DNA of 64,000 bases, from NCBI RefSeq assembly GCF_900168205.1, contig NZ_FUZE01000012.1, forward strand, positions 50,763 through 114,762. The letters run 5' to 3'. The stretch is from Chryseobacterium balustinum (lineage in GTDB: Bacteria > Bacteroidota > Bacteroidia > Flavobacteriales > Weeksellaceae). Positions 17,338 to 26,506 of the stretch are shown one piece after another; positions within the stretch are counted from its first letter, which is position 1; each line of letters starts with the position of its first letter. The position numbers and the translations under genes were made by a program. The notes beneath the pieces were generated by a model. That model saw nothing but the letters and a program-made list of their open reading frames with translations, ran no database searches and was not told the origin of the DNA.

Positions 17338-19401
17338 TTAATACCCAGGAAGCTGAGTCAAGTTTGGATTATCAATCAACGGATGTCCTGCAGAAGCTGC
17401 TGCAAAAGGAAGTAATTCTGTTTTATTAGGTACAAATCCGTAGAAAAGACCATCTCCACCGCCTTCGATCCAGTTTGGATAGGTTCCTCCGTTTTCAGCT
17501 GAACCGGTTGGTTTTGTGTAGATAATATTACCAACCTGAAGCTGATTAAAGCCTTCGACAAATCCTACAGCTTTTCTTGCATTACCATTAAATGTACTTG
17601 TATAAGCCTGGAACATATTTACAGGATACCACTTATCATCAGTTATTGAAGTTTGTCCGTTTGCTAATGCTATAGCCTTCAAAGTCGTTTGATACGCCGC
17701 ATAACCTGCAGAATTGGTAGGAACTGCCTGAACTTGTGCTATCTGTGCAGGATCTGTCAAATCAATGTAAGTCACGGCTAAGAAAGGGTCTCCGTAAACC
17801 TGTGCATTTTTATGAAATTTGTAAAGACGGTAAACCGGTGTTGACGCAAACTGACCTGTACGATTTGATAGATTTTTCATTGCTGTTCTTGTCGCATCAA
17901 TTTCACTTGCGATACGATTCATTCTGATCAAATCAGTACGAAGCATAAACTCGTCAGAAAATTCCCATTTACGCTCCTGGACAAGTGCTGATTCAAATGC
18001 CTGCTGACCGCTTGGTATTGGTAATGAACCAATTCCTGCACGATTTCTTACCTGCATTAAAGCAGCGATTCCTGCAGCTGTAGGTCCATTATTTAAATAA
18101 TTCTGTGTTTCCGCATACATCAATAAAACATCAGCATATCTTATAATTGGGATATTCAAATTACGTGAATCTGCAGCCTGTGGCTCTACACACCAACTGA
18201 TTCTGAATTTACCCGGCATAATACAAGAATAGGTTGTTCCTACATCTACCCAAGTATCACTTGCATTTCCTGTTTTTAAGAAATAGATACTATAAGAAGT
18301 AGTAGCAACATCTCTGCGTTTATCTGCCGCATTAAAAGACAGATAATAACTTGGAAGTATAAACTGTAACGCTTTACGAGAACCATAAGTACCTCCTCTA
18401 GAGCCGGGATGTGCGTACACTCCAAATGCTGAATTGGTATTAGGTCCGTAGGAAGCAATATGCCAAAGCATTTCCTGATTTACAGCTGAAAAATTTCTTC
18501 TATCGAAATTGAACCATAAAGCTTCAAACCCACTTTTTCCTCCCTGAGCCTGAACTAAACTGTTCGTACCGCCATTAATTACAGAAGCTGCTGCAGCGTC
18601 TGCAATCTGATATAATTGCTGAACTCTTGCATTATCAGAACGACGAGACATTATCCCTGGCGAACTTGTATTCAGATCCCAACGAAGAGAATATCCTGCT
18701 GCATACAAAGCTATTTTTGCTAAAAGTGCATTGGTTGACTGCTTGTTTAATCTTTCCGGTGTTCCGTTAGAAGCTGGCATATTATTTATAGATTCTTGTA
18801 TATCTGCAATCACTTTATCATAAATTACATCACGCGAACTACGTTTAGGATACAATGTATTCGGATCGTTTGGATCTGCTTCTTCCAAAGGAATCCAAAT
18901 TGCTGGTACATCACCATACACTCTGATTAGGTTATAGTAGCAAAATGCACGAATAGCCTTTGCTTCCGCCAATAATGCATCACGCTTTGAGCTTGCCGGC
19001 ATGTCCGGTAATCTGTCGATGGCGATATTGGTTCTCTCTATCACTGCATACATAGCTGAATATATTCCCGTAATTGTATTCGGAGTATATGCATCATATT
19101 GATAGTTGGCAATATTGTATTTGGAATTATTAGTTGATCCGTCTTCCGCAGAATGGGTAACCGTGTCACCAGCTCCCAATTGATAAAACATTTCGGTGGG
19201 AATAAGACCTCTATATAAACCCTGAACAAAAGCATCTGCAGTTTCTATATTGGTAAATACCGATTCTGTATCTGATGAATTATAAGCGGGTTGATTTAAA
19301 AAATCATCACTACACGAATTGATGCTTAAACCAGCAATCAAAATAGTTGGAACGATGATTAGTTTCTTTAAAACACTGCTATTAGTAAGTATATTTTTCA
19401 T
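17338..19401 (-). CDS. SusD/RagB family glycan-binding outer-membrane lipoprotein
   Basis: A 687-residue lipoprotein with a signal and lipobox (LSINSC, Cys30) followed by SDDFLNQPAYN, typical of SusD. The N-terminal helical TPR-like part (AIRAFCYYNLIRVYGDVPAIW) and the C-terminal block IIRYADVLLMYAETQNYL plus VRNRAGI and ERKWEFSDEFMLRTDLIRMN are hallmark SusD signatures. It sits on the cell surface as a lid on the SusC porin and captures oligosaccharides. It follows susC by 18 bp. The context of GH105, PL11, CE12 and rhamnose genes points to rhamnogalacturonan-I oligosaccharides as ligand, which is inference. Confidence 0.93.
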   Translation of the reverse strand: MKNILTNSSVLKKLIIVPTILIAGLSINSCSDDFLNQPAYNSSDTESVFTNIETADAFVQGLYRGLIPTEMFYQLGAGDTVTHSAEDGSTNNSKYNIANYQYDAYTPNTITGIYSAMYAVIERTNIAIDRLPDMPASSKRDALLAEAKAIRAFCYYNLIRVYGDVPAIWIPLEEADPNDPNTLYPKRSSRDVIYDKVIADIQESINNMPASNGTPERLNKQSTNALLAKIALYAAGYSLRWDLNTSSPGIMSRRSDNARVQQLYQIADAAAASVINGGTNSLVQAQGGKSGFEALWFNFDRRNFSAVNQEMLWHIASYGPNTNSAFGVYAHPGSRGGTYGSRKALQFILPSYYLSFNAADKRRDVATTSYSIYFLKTGNASDTWVDVGTTYSCIMPGKFRISWCVEPQAADSRNLNIPIIRYADVLLMYAETQNYLNNGPTAAGIAALMQVRNRAGIGSLPIPSGQQAFESALVQERKWEFSDEFMLRTDLIRMNRIASEIDATRTAMKNLSNRTGQFASTPVYRLYKFHKNAQVYGDPFLAVTYIDLTDPAQIAQVQAVPTNSAGYAAYQTTLKAIALANGQTSITDDKWYPVNMFQAYTSTFNGNARKAVGFVEGFNQLQVGNIIYTKPTGSAENGGTYPNWIEGGGDGLFYGFVPNKTELLPFAAASAGHPLIDNPNLTQLPGY

Positions 19402-19419
19402 GACTGAAACATTTAAATA

Positions 19420-22400
19420 TTAAAAAGTAAGATTGATACCCAAAACATAGCTTCTAGATCTTGGGAATGAAGAGTTATCATATCCAGGAGAAACTGTAAC
19501 GCCGCTTGCCGCAGATACTTCAGGGTCAAAACCTGAATACCCTGTAATCGTTGCTAAATTATTAACCGTAGCATAGATACGTGCATTATTCAATTTAATA
19601 TGGCTTAAGAATTCTTTAGAAAAAGAATACCCCAACGTTACCATTGAAACTCTCAAATAAGAACCGTCTTCTACATAATACGATGAAGGATACGTTATGT
19701 TAGCAGTGTTTGTATTGCTTAAACTCCACAGACTTGAGTCTTCATTAGGATTAAGCTCTTTTAATCTTACTAAATTTGTTGTTCCTTGTCCCGTATTAGG
19801 ATCGATCAAATGATAATAGTTATCTCCGAATTCTGAAGGTACATTCTGATATACTCCGTAAGGACTCAAACTTTGTTTTGTAGCGTTATAAACATCACCA
19901 CCCACGCTGAATTTCAGAAATACAGCTAAATCAAAGCCTTTGTAAGAGAAATTATTGCTGATCCCTCCAATAAAATCAGGTGTACCATTACCTATTTTTA
20001 CTAACTTTCTTGTAAACTGATCGCCCGCTTCATTATCCGCAGCAAATTTCATATCTCCCGGTTTTGGAGTTCCTGATGCCGGTTTTACAACTCCTGGTTT
20101 TAGGGTTAATGTTCCATTTCCAGCCTGTGTAAAGTCATCAGTAGTATAAATCCCCTGATAAACATATCCGTACATATCTCCTAATTCTTCTCCAACAGTA
20201 GCATAATACGTTACCATACCCGCTCTGTTGCTTCCTACACTGAAGGTTCTGAAGGTTCTTCCTTCATCAAGTGACAATACTTTTGACTTGTTAAAACCTA
20301 TATTCGCATCGGTAGACCATCTGAAGTTTTCAGATTTTAAGTTTATTGAATTTAATGTGAATTCCATACCGGTGTTTTTCATGGAGCCTATATTTTTAAA
20401 CTGGCTTTTATACCCTGTAGACGCAGGAAGTATAGTTTCTAGCAACATACTGCTTACATTGTTATTATAAAATTCAGAAGTTAATTTAATTCTATTATTA
20501 AACAAAGCCAGATCAACTCCTATGTTGGTAGATCTCATCTCTTCCCATTGTACAATACGGTTACCCAAAACGCTGCTTGTTACTAAAGCTAAATTACCCA
20601 CAGTATTATTGGAAGGATAATCGGTTCCTACCACATTGGTTCTGAAAACATTATTTGGTATACTATTATTTCCTACAATTCCATATTCAAATCTGAATTT
20701 CAGATCATTGATATAATGATCAATTTTAGAACCTTTCCAAAAACCTTCTTGTGACACCCTCCATGCGGCAGCTACTGATGGAAATATGCCCCATCTGTTA
20801 TTCGGACCAAATTTTGATGATCCGTCACGACGAACAGTACCTGTTAATAAATAACGATTATCATAATTGTAATTTACACGTCCGAAGTAAGAAATTAATG
20901 CATTACTAGATTTGTCTGTACTTTTATCCGCAACTGTAGCATTTGATATATCATCTAGTCCATAGTTTAAAATAGAAGGAAATTTTATCAGTCGCATACT
21001 GTTACTTTCATTTTCCTGATAGATTATTTCATTTCCGATCAGCCCGGTAATTTTATGTTTTTCACCTAATGTTTTATTATAGGTTAAAGTATTGGTGATC
21101 TGATATCGGTAAGCTTCAGAATTTGCAATATTTCCATTAATTCCCGTATTTACAGGCTCCGTAAGAAATGCTCGCGAATTTTTATCTGAAAATGAAGTAG
21201 ATTTACTATTCGTCCAGTTATAAGAACCAGCCGTTCTGAATGTAAAATCTTTCAACAAATCAAATTCAAGACCTACATTTGCTAAAAATGTTCTGGCTCT
21301 TCTATTCTGAGTGGATGCTGCTGTTTCAATATATGGATTTTCGGTATCAAAACTTGAATCTAATGCTGTGTAATCAGGGAAAGTCTGCGTATTAAATAAC
21401 TGATCCTGTGTAAATAATGTTCCTCCTGTAATAGGCTGAAGCAATATTTTCTTCATTCCAGAATACGCTCCACCTCCGTTTGTAGAATTGGAAGTAAACA
21501 TTGAACTGAAATCCAACCGTATTCCTTTATAGAGTTCCGAATTGATATTGGCACGTAATGAGTTTCTTGTTTCACTAAAATTTTGCAGTAAACCATCCTG
21601 TTTGTTGTAATTATAACTGATGAATGCCTGTGTTTTATCAGTACCTGCAGAAACACTTACGTTATGGTTCTGAGTAAGTCCTGTTCCGCCAAGCATTTTT
21701 TCTTGCCAGTCTAATGCGGGTTCTGATCCGTAACGGTCACTTATCCTTTTATATACTCCGGTATAAAACCCAGGAGAATCTGTTCCTAAACTATTATCAA
21801 ATACATTACTCCATTTTGTTGCGCCACCTCCTAATTGAGCCAACTCATACTGATATTTCACATACTGCTCTGCATTTGAAACCATATCTAGTTTCTTTGA
21901 AAGCATATCAAACGCCATAAAAGAGTTATACTGAATGGTAGTTCTTCCCTTTTTTCCGCTCTTCGTTTTAATAACAATAATACCATTGGATCCACGAGCT
22001 CCATAGATTGCGATCGCTGAAGCTCCTTTCAATACATCGATACTTTCGATATCATTCGGGTTGATAATATTCAAAGCATTATCCAATTGAAAACCATCTA
22101 CAATATACAGAGGCTCTGTACCCTGAGTAATAGAAGCACCACCACGAACAGTAACATTGGCAGTTGCTCCAGGGGCACCACCCGCCGTTACAATATTTAA
22201 TCCTGCTGCTCTTCCCTGTAATGCCTGTAAAGCATTCATTGCGGGAGTTGCGGCAAGATCTTTCGCAGACACTGAAGATACAGATCCGGTAAGGTCAGAT
22301 TTTTTTACTTTCCCATACCCTATCACTACTACTTCCTCAATTTCTTTAGTATCAGTCTTTGCAGTATCACTTACTGCCTTTTGTCCGAACATAAAGCCAG

Positions 22401-22464
22401 ACGCAAGCAAAAACAGCGGCGCGATAAGTGGCTTAAAATTCTTCTGTTTAATTATTAAAGACAT
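19420..22464 (-). CDS. SusC/RagA family TonB-linked outer-membrane transporter
   Basis: A 1014-residue TonB-dependent receptor. After a signal peptide (FMFGQ) comes a TonB-box-like EEVVVIGYG, then a plug domain (SVSAKDLAATPAMNALQALQGRA, TVRGGASI, PLYIVDGF, DIESIDVLKGASAIAIYGARGSNGIIVIKTK) and a 22-strand barrel ending in SRSYVLGINLTF with terminal Phe. It would import oligosaccharides across the outer membrane with the adjacent SusD protein. The usual N-terminal carboxypeptidase-regulatory-like domain found in many SusC proteins is absent: the signal leads almost directly into the TonB box. Its promoter carries the best copy of the shared 19-bp element. It would therefore be induced together with the rhamnose genes. 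Confidence 0.95.
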   Translation of the reverse strand: MSLIIKQKNFKPLIAPLFLLASGFMFGQKAVSDTAKTDTKEIEEVVVIGYGKVKKSDLTGSVSSVSAKDLAATPAMNALQALQGRAAGLNIVTAGGAPGATANVTVRGGASITQGTEPLYIVDGFQLDNALNIINPNDIESIDVLKGASAIAIYGARGSNGIIVIKTKSGKKGRTTIQYNSFMAFDMLSKKLDMVSNAEQYVKYQYELAQLGGGATKWSNVFDNSLGTDSPGFYTGVYKRISDRYGSEPALDWQEKMLGGTGLTQNHNVSVSAGTDKTQAFISYNYNKQDGLLQNFSETRNSLRANINSELYKGIRLDFSSMFTSNSTNGGGAYSGMKKILLQPITGGTLFTQDQLFNTQTFPDYTALDSSFDTENPYIETAASTQNRRARTFLANVGLEFDLLKDFTFRTAGSYNWTNSKSTSFSDKNSRAFLTEPVNTGINGNIANSEAYRYQITNTLTYNKTLGEKHKITGLIGNEIIYQENESNSMRLIKFPSILNYGLDDISNATVADKSTDKSSNALISYFGRVNYNYDNRYLLTGTVRRDGSSKFGPNNRWGIFPSVAAAWRVSQEGFWKGSKIDHYINDLKFRFEYGIVGNNSIPNNVFRTNVVGTDYPSNNTVGNLALVTSSVLGNRIVQWEEMRSTNIGVDLALFNNRIKLTSEFYNNNVSSMLLETILPASTGYKSQFKNIGSMKNTGMEFTLNSINLKSENFRWSTDANIGFNKSKVLSLDEGRTFRTFSVGSNRAGMVTYYATVGEELGDMYGYVYQGIYTTDDFTQAGNGTLTLKPGVVKPASGTPKPGDMKFAADNEAGDQFTRKLVKIGNGTPDFIGGISNNFSYKGFDLAVFLKFSVGGDVYNATKQSLSPYGVYQNVPSEFGDNYYHLIDPNTGQGTTNLVRLKELNPNEDSSLWSLSNTNTANITYPSSYYVEDGSYLRVSMVTLGYSFSKEFLSHIKLNNARIYATVNNLATITGYSGFDPEVSAASGVTVSPGYDNSSFPRSRSYVLGINLTF

Positions 22465-22500
22465 ATATATTAACTTTTATTTACATTAATTATCAGAACA

Positions 22501-22550
22501 CCAAAGTACACAGTTACACAACTTCTGGCATCCTGCAATATCCTGCATCA
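22501..22550 (-). promoter_or_regulatory. susC promoter with best copy of the shared 19-bp element
   Basis: On the coding strand, GCAGGATATTGCAGGATGC (22546-22528) is a near-perfect 10-bp-period direct repeat of GCAGGAT. Nineteen bases later is TACTTTGG (22508-22501), a one-mismatch -7 box. The leader to the susC ATG is about 30 nt. Between this promoter and the rhaM terminator (22551-22720) I see nothing else. Confidence 0.72.
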
Positions 22551-22720
22551 TAAATATCACAAATTATCTTAATTATTTACAAATAACAATTGTAAATTTT
22601 AAAATAATTGATAATTCGATTATATAAATTCAGGAAAAATTGAAAATTATAAACTACTTACAAAATAATATCATGAGATTATTCCGATAGAAAATCAAAA
22701 TAATCATTCATTATTAGTAT

Positions 22721-22747
22721 AAAAAAGACACTGAAACTATCAGTGCC
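22721..22747 (-). terminator. Rho-independent terminator after rhaM
   Basis: An 8-bp stem (GGCACTGA with TCAGTGTC on the minus strand, one G-T pair) is followed by six Ts. It ends the rhaT-rhaM transcript and insulates it from the susC promoter. Confidence 0.82.
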
Positions 22748-22828
22748 TTATTGAGCTTTTAACTCTTAACTATATGAATATGATAAAAAAAAGATAAATT
22801 TTAATATAGCCAGGCAATAAAGCTTTGA

Positions 22829-23146
22829 TCATTGCAAGTAAAAAACCTCCTCTAGCGGTATACTTATCGGAGAATCATCAGCATTGGTCTGCATAATATC
22901 TTTCATGTACTTCCACCAATTTTGCATGATTGGATGAAGTGGAAGGTCTTCATATGCTAGCTCATTATTACACTTTAAAACTCCAAACAAAACATTCGTT
23001 TCCTCATCTAAAAAAATAGAATAATCTAAAACTCCTGATACATTGAGTAGTATTACCAATTCAGGCCAGATCTCGTCGTGCCGTTTTTTATATTCTTCTT
23101 TGCAGCCTTCATTAAGAAACATTTTAAATGCAATTCTTTTCATCAT
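22829..23146 (-). CDS. rhaM: L-rhamnose mutarotase
   Basis: A 105-residue protein closely matching the E. coli RhaM (YiiL) pattern: MKRIAFKMFLNEG, EEYKKRHDEIWPEL, IFLDEETNVLFGVLK, WWKYMKDIMQTN and DDSPISIPLEEVFYL. It interconverts alpha and beta anomers of L-rhamnose, feeding the isomerase. The frame is open further upstream into rhaT, but the start at 23146 gives the family length; it is 2 bp after the rhaT stop, so translation is probably coupled. The His in RRHxxIWPEL and the WWKYM block correspond to active-site regions of the family. Confidence 0.95.
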   Translation of the reverse strand: MMKRIAFKMFLNEGCKEEYKKRHDEIWPELVILLNVSGVLDYSIFLDEETNVLFGVLKCNNELAYEDLPLHPIMQNWWKYMKDIMQTNADDSPISIPLEEVFYLQ

Positions 23147-23148
23147 TA

Positions 23149-24237
23149 TTATCTTAATGAATTTCCGTAACCTACAATTAAAATTGAGATAAACATTACA
23201 ATCATTCCTACGGAAATCGTGGTAATTGTTTTTTTCGAAACGCCTTTCCATTCTTTGATGATAACACCCCACAAATTAGCAATCAAAATGATAAATGCCA
23301 TATGTAAGATCCATGAACTTGGGCCATTCCCCAGTTTGCTCTCTCCCATCCCGTAAAAGAAAAACTGTAAAAACCACATTGTTCCTGCCATTGCACAGAA
23401 AATGATATTTTTTACAACAGGTACATTTTTTTTGGCGTAATCTGTGTACGATTTATTTTTAAATGAAAGATAAAGGCAACCAATAAGATTAGAAGCCATT
23501 CCACCCCAAAGTACCACCACATAGGTTACATTATTCTGAAATAAAAACTCACCTTGTGAAGGATTTGCTATTTTCCAGGCTTCATTAGCAACATTTGCCA
23601 TTGGTTTTCCTGCCTCTAATCCGAAATTAAAACAGGCACTCAAAACTCCCGAAATAATAGCAACAGTTAAACCTAATCCAAATTTATATTCTGTTTTCAC
23701 TTCTACACCGTGCGGATCTATTGAATCTGTTTTAAGTTCTTTATCTTTCATCACACCAGCTTTTCCGCTAATAATAATTCCGATAACACACACAAAAAGT
23801 CCTAACAGAACCATTTGTCCCCACGAGTTTGAAAGCATTAAACCAATATTATCTTTTCCGTCTTGTGGAGAAAATTCATAAAAAATTGAAGGAACAAGCG
23901 AACCAATTACCATCGTTAACCCCAACATAATACTGCTTCCTAAGGCAACCCCTAAATAGCGAACTCCCAAACCATACATAAATCCCCCTATTCCCCACAG
24001 AGCACCAAATAAAAATGTAAGCCCTAAAATAGATGAACTTTCATTTTGTATAATGTCCCAAAAACCAGGAATCGTTAAAAATGCGGCCAATGGCGGAACG
24101 ATAATCCATGAGAAAGTCCCACCTATCAACCAAAAAGTTTCCCAAGACCAGCCTTTTACCTTTTTATAAGGCAAATAAAAGCTTCCTGAAGAAAATCCTC
24201 CTAAAAAATGAAATAAAATTCCTAATAATGCATTCAT
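23149..24237 (-). CDS. rhaT: L-rhamnose/proton symporter
   Basis: A 362-residue inner-membrane protein with about ten membrane segments. It follows E. coli RhaT closely in blocks: PYKKVKGWSWETFWLIGGTFSWIIVPP, GALWGIGGFMYGLGVRYLGVALG, GTMWFLQFFFYGMGESKLG and SWILHMAFIILIANLWGVIIKEWKG (only short parts are quoted here as landmarks). It imports free L-rhamnose with protons. The presence of a dedicated monosaccharide symporter next to a SusC/D system implies that rhamnose is released in the periplasm by GH106 and possibly other rhamnosidases. It forms a two-gene unit with rhaM from a promoter with the shared element. Confidence 0.95.
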   Translation of the reverse strand: MNALLGILFHFLGGFSSGSFYLPYKKVKGWSWETFWLIGGTFSWIIVPPLAAFLTIPGFWDIIQNESSSILGLTFLFGALWGIGGFMYGLGVRYLGVALGSSIMLGLTMVIGSLVPSIFYEFSPQDGKDNIGLMLSNSWGQMVLLGLFVCVIGIIISGKAGVMKDKELKTDSIDPHGVEVKTEYKFGLGLTVAIISGVLSACFNFGLEAGKPMANVANEAWKIANPSQGEFLFQNNVTYVVVLWGGMASNLIGCLYLSFKNKSYTDYAKKNVPVVKNIIFCAMAGTMWFLQFFFYGMGESKLGNGPSSWILHMAFIILIANLWGVIIKEWKGVSKKTITTISVGMIVMFISILIVGYGNSLR

Positions 24238-24260
24238 AATTTATCGTATTGGTTGAGTTT

Positions 24261-24310
24261 GAAAATTAACAAGATGTAATCGATTGCGCATCTTGTAGTG
24301 TCATGCTTAA
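24261..24310 (-). promoter_or_regulatory. rhaT-rhaM promoter with shared 19-bp element and LacI-type palindrome
   Basis: On the coding strand, GCATGACACTACAAGATGC (24306-24288) is followed after 19 nt by TAATTTTC (24268-24261), a one-mismatch -7 box about 17 nt before the likely leader end. Between the two lies CGCAATCGATTACA (24288-24275), a LacI-type palindrome, framed by an 8-bp inverted repeat ACAAGATG/CATCTTGT (24269-24276, 24289-24296). A repressor bound there would block the -7 region. Confidence 0.68.
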
Positions 24311-24492
24311 ATTTTTTGAAAAAATAAGATTTTTTCTAATGTCATGCATATATTTTTCAACATATTGTTTTATTGATAGTTATATTGGTTTTAAACATTT
24401 TTCCGACAAAATTATTTTGCTAAAAACATCGTTGATTCTTGTTTATTTTCACTTTTTAATAATTTAAAAGCGACATCAAGTATTAAATCAAC

Positions 24493-24528
24493 AAAAAAAG
24501 ACTTAACAATTTTCATCATTAAGTCTTT
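24493..24528 (-). terminator. Rho-independent terminator after the GH105 operon
   Basis: A 10-bp stem (24497-24506 with 24519-24528), a 12-nt loop and seven Ts on the minus strand. It ends the long RG-I enzyme operon before the rhaT promoter. The remaining gap (24311-24492) shows nothing else. Confidence 0.85.
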
Positions 24529-24551
24529 CAATTTGGTTAAAAATGAAAAAT

Positions 24552-25712
24552 TTATTTCAATTTATATACTTCGCTTCCTGCAAGCAATAAGCAACCTAAA
24601 CCGTAGTCTTCAAAGTCTGGTTCTTTACTGATAGAAAGCGGCTGACCGTCTTTTGGCTCTTTTCCTGTTCCTTGTACCCAACCCAAAAATCCATTAGGTT
24701 GTACAGAATCTTTCACAATCGCATTCCAGGCTTTAACTAAAACAGGAAGATAAGTACCTCTGTCGATTAGGTTATTATTAATTCCATAGGCCATTCCGTA
24801 AACGAACAAAGCTGTTCCTGTCATTTCTTTCCCTCCAAAATTGTTTGGATCATGGAGACTTACATTCCAAAAACCATCTTCTCGCTGAATCGGAAGCAAA
24901 GCAGCCAACAAATCTTTATAATCCTGCAAATATTCCTGATAATGAGGATCTGATTTTGGAGTATCTTCAAGCGTTTTTGCCAAAGCAGCCACTACCCAAC
25001 CGTTTCCTCTGCTCCAATAACAATCTTCACCATTCGGTTCTTTGTAAGGTGGTACAAAACTTTTGTCACGCCACCAGATCTTATCTACCGGATTGTAAAG
25101 ACCATTTCCTCCATGCTTATATTTTGTGTAAGCATACATCTCGTAGTTTTTATCAAAATACTTTTGCTCTCCTGTGATTCTGCCTAATTTAGTGAAAATC
25201 GGCATTGACATTTGAAGTGCATCAATCCACCACCAATCATCCACTTTAGGAGTGGCAATCATGCTATCCATTGAGGCTTTTACATTTTTAATTCTTTCCG
25301 GATGTTTTTTACCGTCGATTTCATACAAATCGATGTAAGTTTGTCCACAAGCTTGATGATCAGCATTTCGGGTATACGTTCCACGCATCAGATCCCATTT
25401 ATGGTTATTGGCCCAAGACATTGCGTAATCATAATATTCTTTTTTAGGATCAACTTTGTATAAAGCAATCAATCCTTCGTAATAAACAGCTCTTGTCCAA
25501 AGATTACTTGGCCATACTTTTTTACCAACGATATCTTTTCCCGTATCGGGCCATTTGTTCATAAAATATTGATTGGCTCTTCTTGAAACTTCCAAAACTT
25601 CTTTTTTATTGGGAAGCTCAACCTTTGCTGATGTATTGTTTTTCTGAACCGAGCAGGAAGTAATTCCTCCGATGATCAGTGCAAAAAAACCTGTTGTTAA
25701 TAGCTTTTTCAT
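24552..25712 (-). CDS. GH105 unsaturated rhamnogalacturonyl hydrolase, lipoprotein
   Basis: A 386-residue (alpha/alpha)6-barrel enzyme of the YteR/GH88-GH105 type. The start at 25712 (MKKLLTTGFF) gives a proper lipoprotein signal with lipobox ITSC; an upstream ATG would only add a leader. Landmarks are WTRAVYYEGLIALY, the catalytic WIDALQMSMP with Asp164, ACGQTYIDLYE, and CYWSRGNGWVVAAL. It removes the unsaturated galacturonate left at the nonreducing end by rhamnogalacturonan lyase, exposing rhamnose. It is the last gene of the operon, 11 bp after the CE12 gene and after PL11, exactly the enzyme pair needed for sequential depolymerisation. Confidence 0.92.
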   Translation of the reverse strand: MKKLLTTGFFALIIGGITSCSVQKNNTSAKVELPNKKEVLEVSRRANQYFMNKWPDTGKDIVGKKVWPSNLWTRAVYYEGLIALYKVDPKKEYYDYAMSWANNHKWDLMRGTYTRNADHQACGQTYIDLYEIDGKKHPERIKNVKASMDSMIATPKVDDWWWIDALQMSMPIFTKLGRITGEQKYFDKNYEMYAYTKYKHGGNGLYNPVDKIWWRDKSFVPPYKEPNGEDCYWSRGNGWVVAALAKTLEDTPKSDPHYQEYLQDYKDLLAALLPIQREDGFWNVSLHDPNNFGGKEMTGTALFVYGMAYGINNNLIDRGTYLPVLVKAWNAIVKDSVQPNGFLGWVQGTGKEPKDGQPLSISKEPDFEDYGLGCLLLAGSEVYKLK

Positions 25713-25723
25713 AATATTTATTT

Positions 25724-26500
25724 TTATTTTATATAATTCTTGAGTTCGCAATTTTTTAATTTCTTAATTCCTTTCGTTACCAATTCTGCATTCAGAATCG
25801 CCCCTGCCTCGTTCGTATGAGTATGGTCTTTCGGAAAATAACCTTTTACTTTTTCTTGTCCCATTTGATCATATTTTTCAATCACCATTTCATTTAAATC
25901 TATAAAGTAAGCTCCGGTTTGTTTGGCTACTTCCTGTGCCCAAATTCCATATTGATCTTTTTCTATTTTACCCTTTTCATTAAATTTATTTCTTGGAATA
26001 GGCGAAACAATAATCGGAATTGCTCCTTTTGCTTTTGCTTCATATGCATATTTTCTCATATAGTATCCGTATGTATAAACCGTTTCGTTTACTTTACGAA
26101 TAGGATTATAAATATCTTTCGATTCAATTCCAATGCCTTTGATCGTACCTCTTGCTCTCAAAGTATCGACCAATTCTCCACCATCGTTATGACCGAACTG
26201 CATCAAAACATAATCGCCTTTTTTAATGGTTTTCATAATAGAATCCCAACGTCCTTCCGTCAAAAATGTTCTGCTGCTTCGTCCCCCTTTTGCGTGATTC
26301 TGAATTTCGATTTTATCTGTATTAAAATATAAATTCATAAAACTTCCCCATCCCCAAAGTGAATCTGCACCTTTGCCTGAACCGTTTTGTACCGTAGAAT
26401 CTCCGATAATGTAAAGAACAGGTTTCTCCTGAAGTTTTTGAAATGAAACTCCAATAAATACAACCAATAAGATAAGCGGAATAATGATTTTGATTTTCAT
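25724..26500 (-). CDS. CE12-type rhamnogalacturonan acetylesterase (SGNH/GDSL)
   Basis: A 258-residue exported SGNH hydrolase with an N-terminal hydrophobic signal segment (residues 3-20). Block I is YIIGDSTVQNG with the nucleophile Ser35, the oxyanion Gly is in HAKGGRSSRTF, the Asn block is LMQFGHNDGG, and the Asp-His pair is in KDHTHTNEAGA. CE12 enzymes remove acetyl groups from galacturonate of rhamnogalacturonan, opening the chain to the lyase. It lies between PL11 (6 bp) and GH105 (11 bp), so all three are translated from one message. A second CE12 with an extra domain is encoded upstream in the same operon. Confidence 0.9.
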   Translation of the reverse strand: MKIKIIIPLILLVVFIGVSFQKLQEKPVLYIIGDSTVQNGSGKGADSLWGWGSFMNLYFNTDKIEIQNHAKGGRSSRTFLTEGRWDSIMKTIKKGDYVLMQFGHNDGGELVDTLRARGTIKGIGIESKDIYNPIRKVNETVYTYGYYMRKYAYEAKAKGAIPIIVSPIPRNKFNEKGKIEKDQYGIWAQEVAKQTGAYFIDLNEMVIEKYDQMGQEKVKGYFPKDHTHTNEAGAILNAELVTKGIKKLKNCELKNYIK

Positions 26501-26506
26501 AATTAA

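Noticed and set aside
23147..23272. Longer rhaM frame starting inside rhaT
   Set aside because: It overlaps conserved rhaT coding sequence, and the 105-aa form matches the family length.
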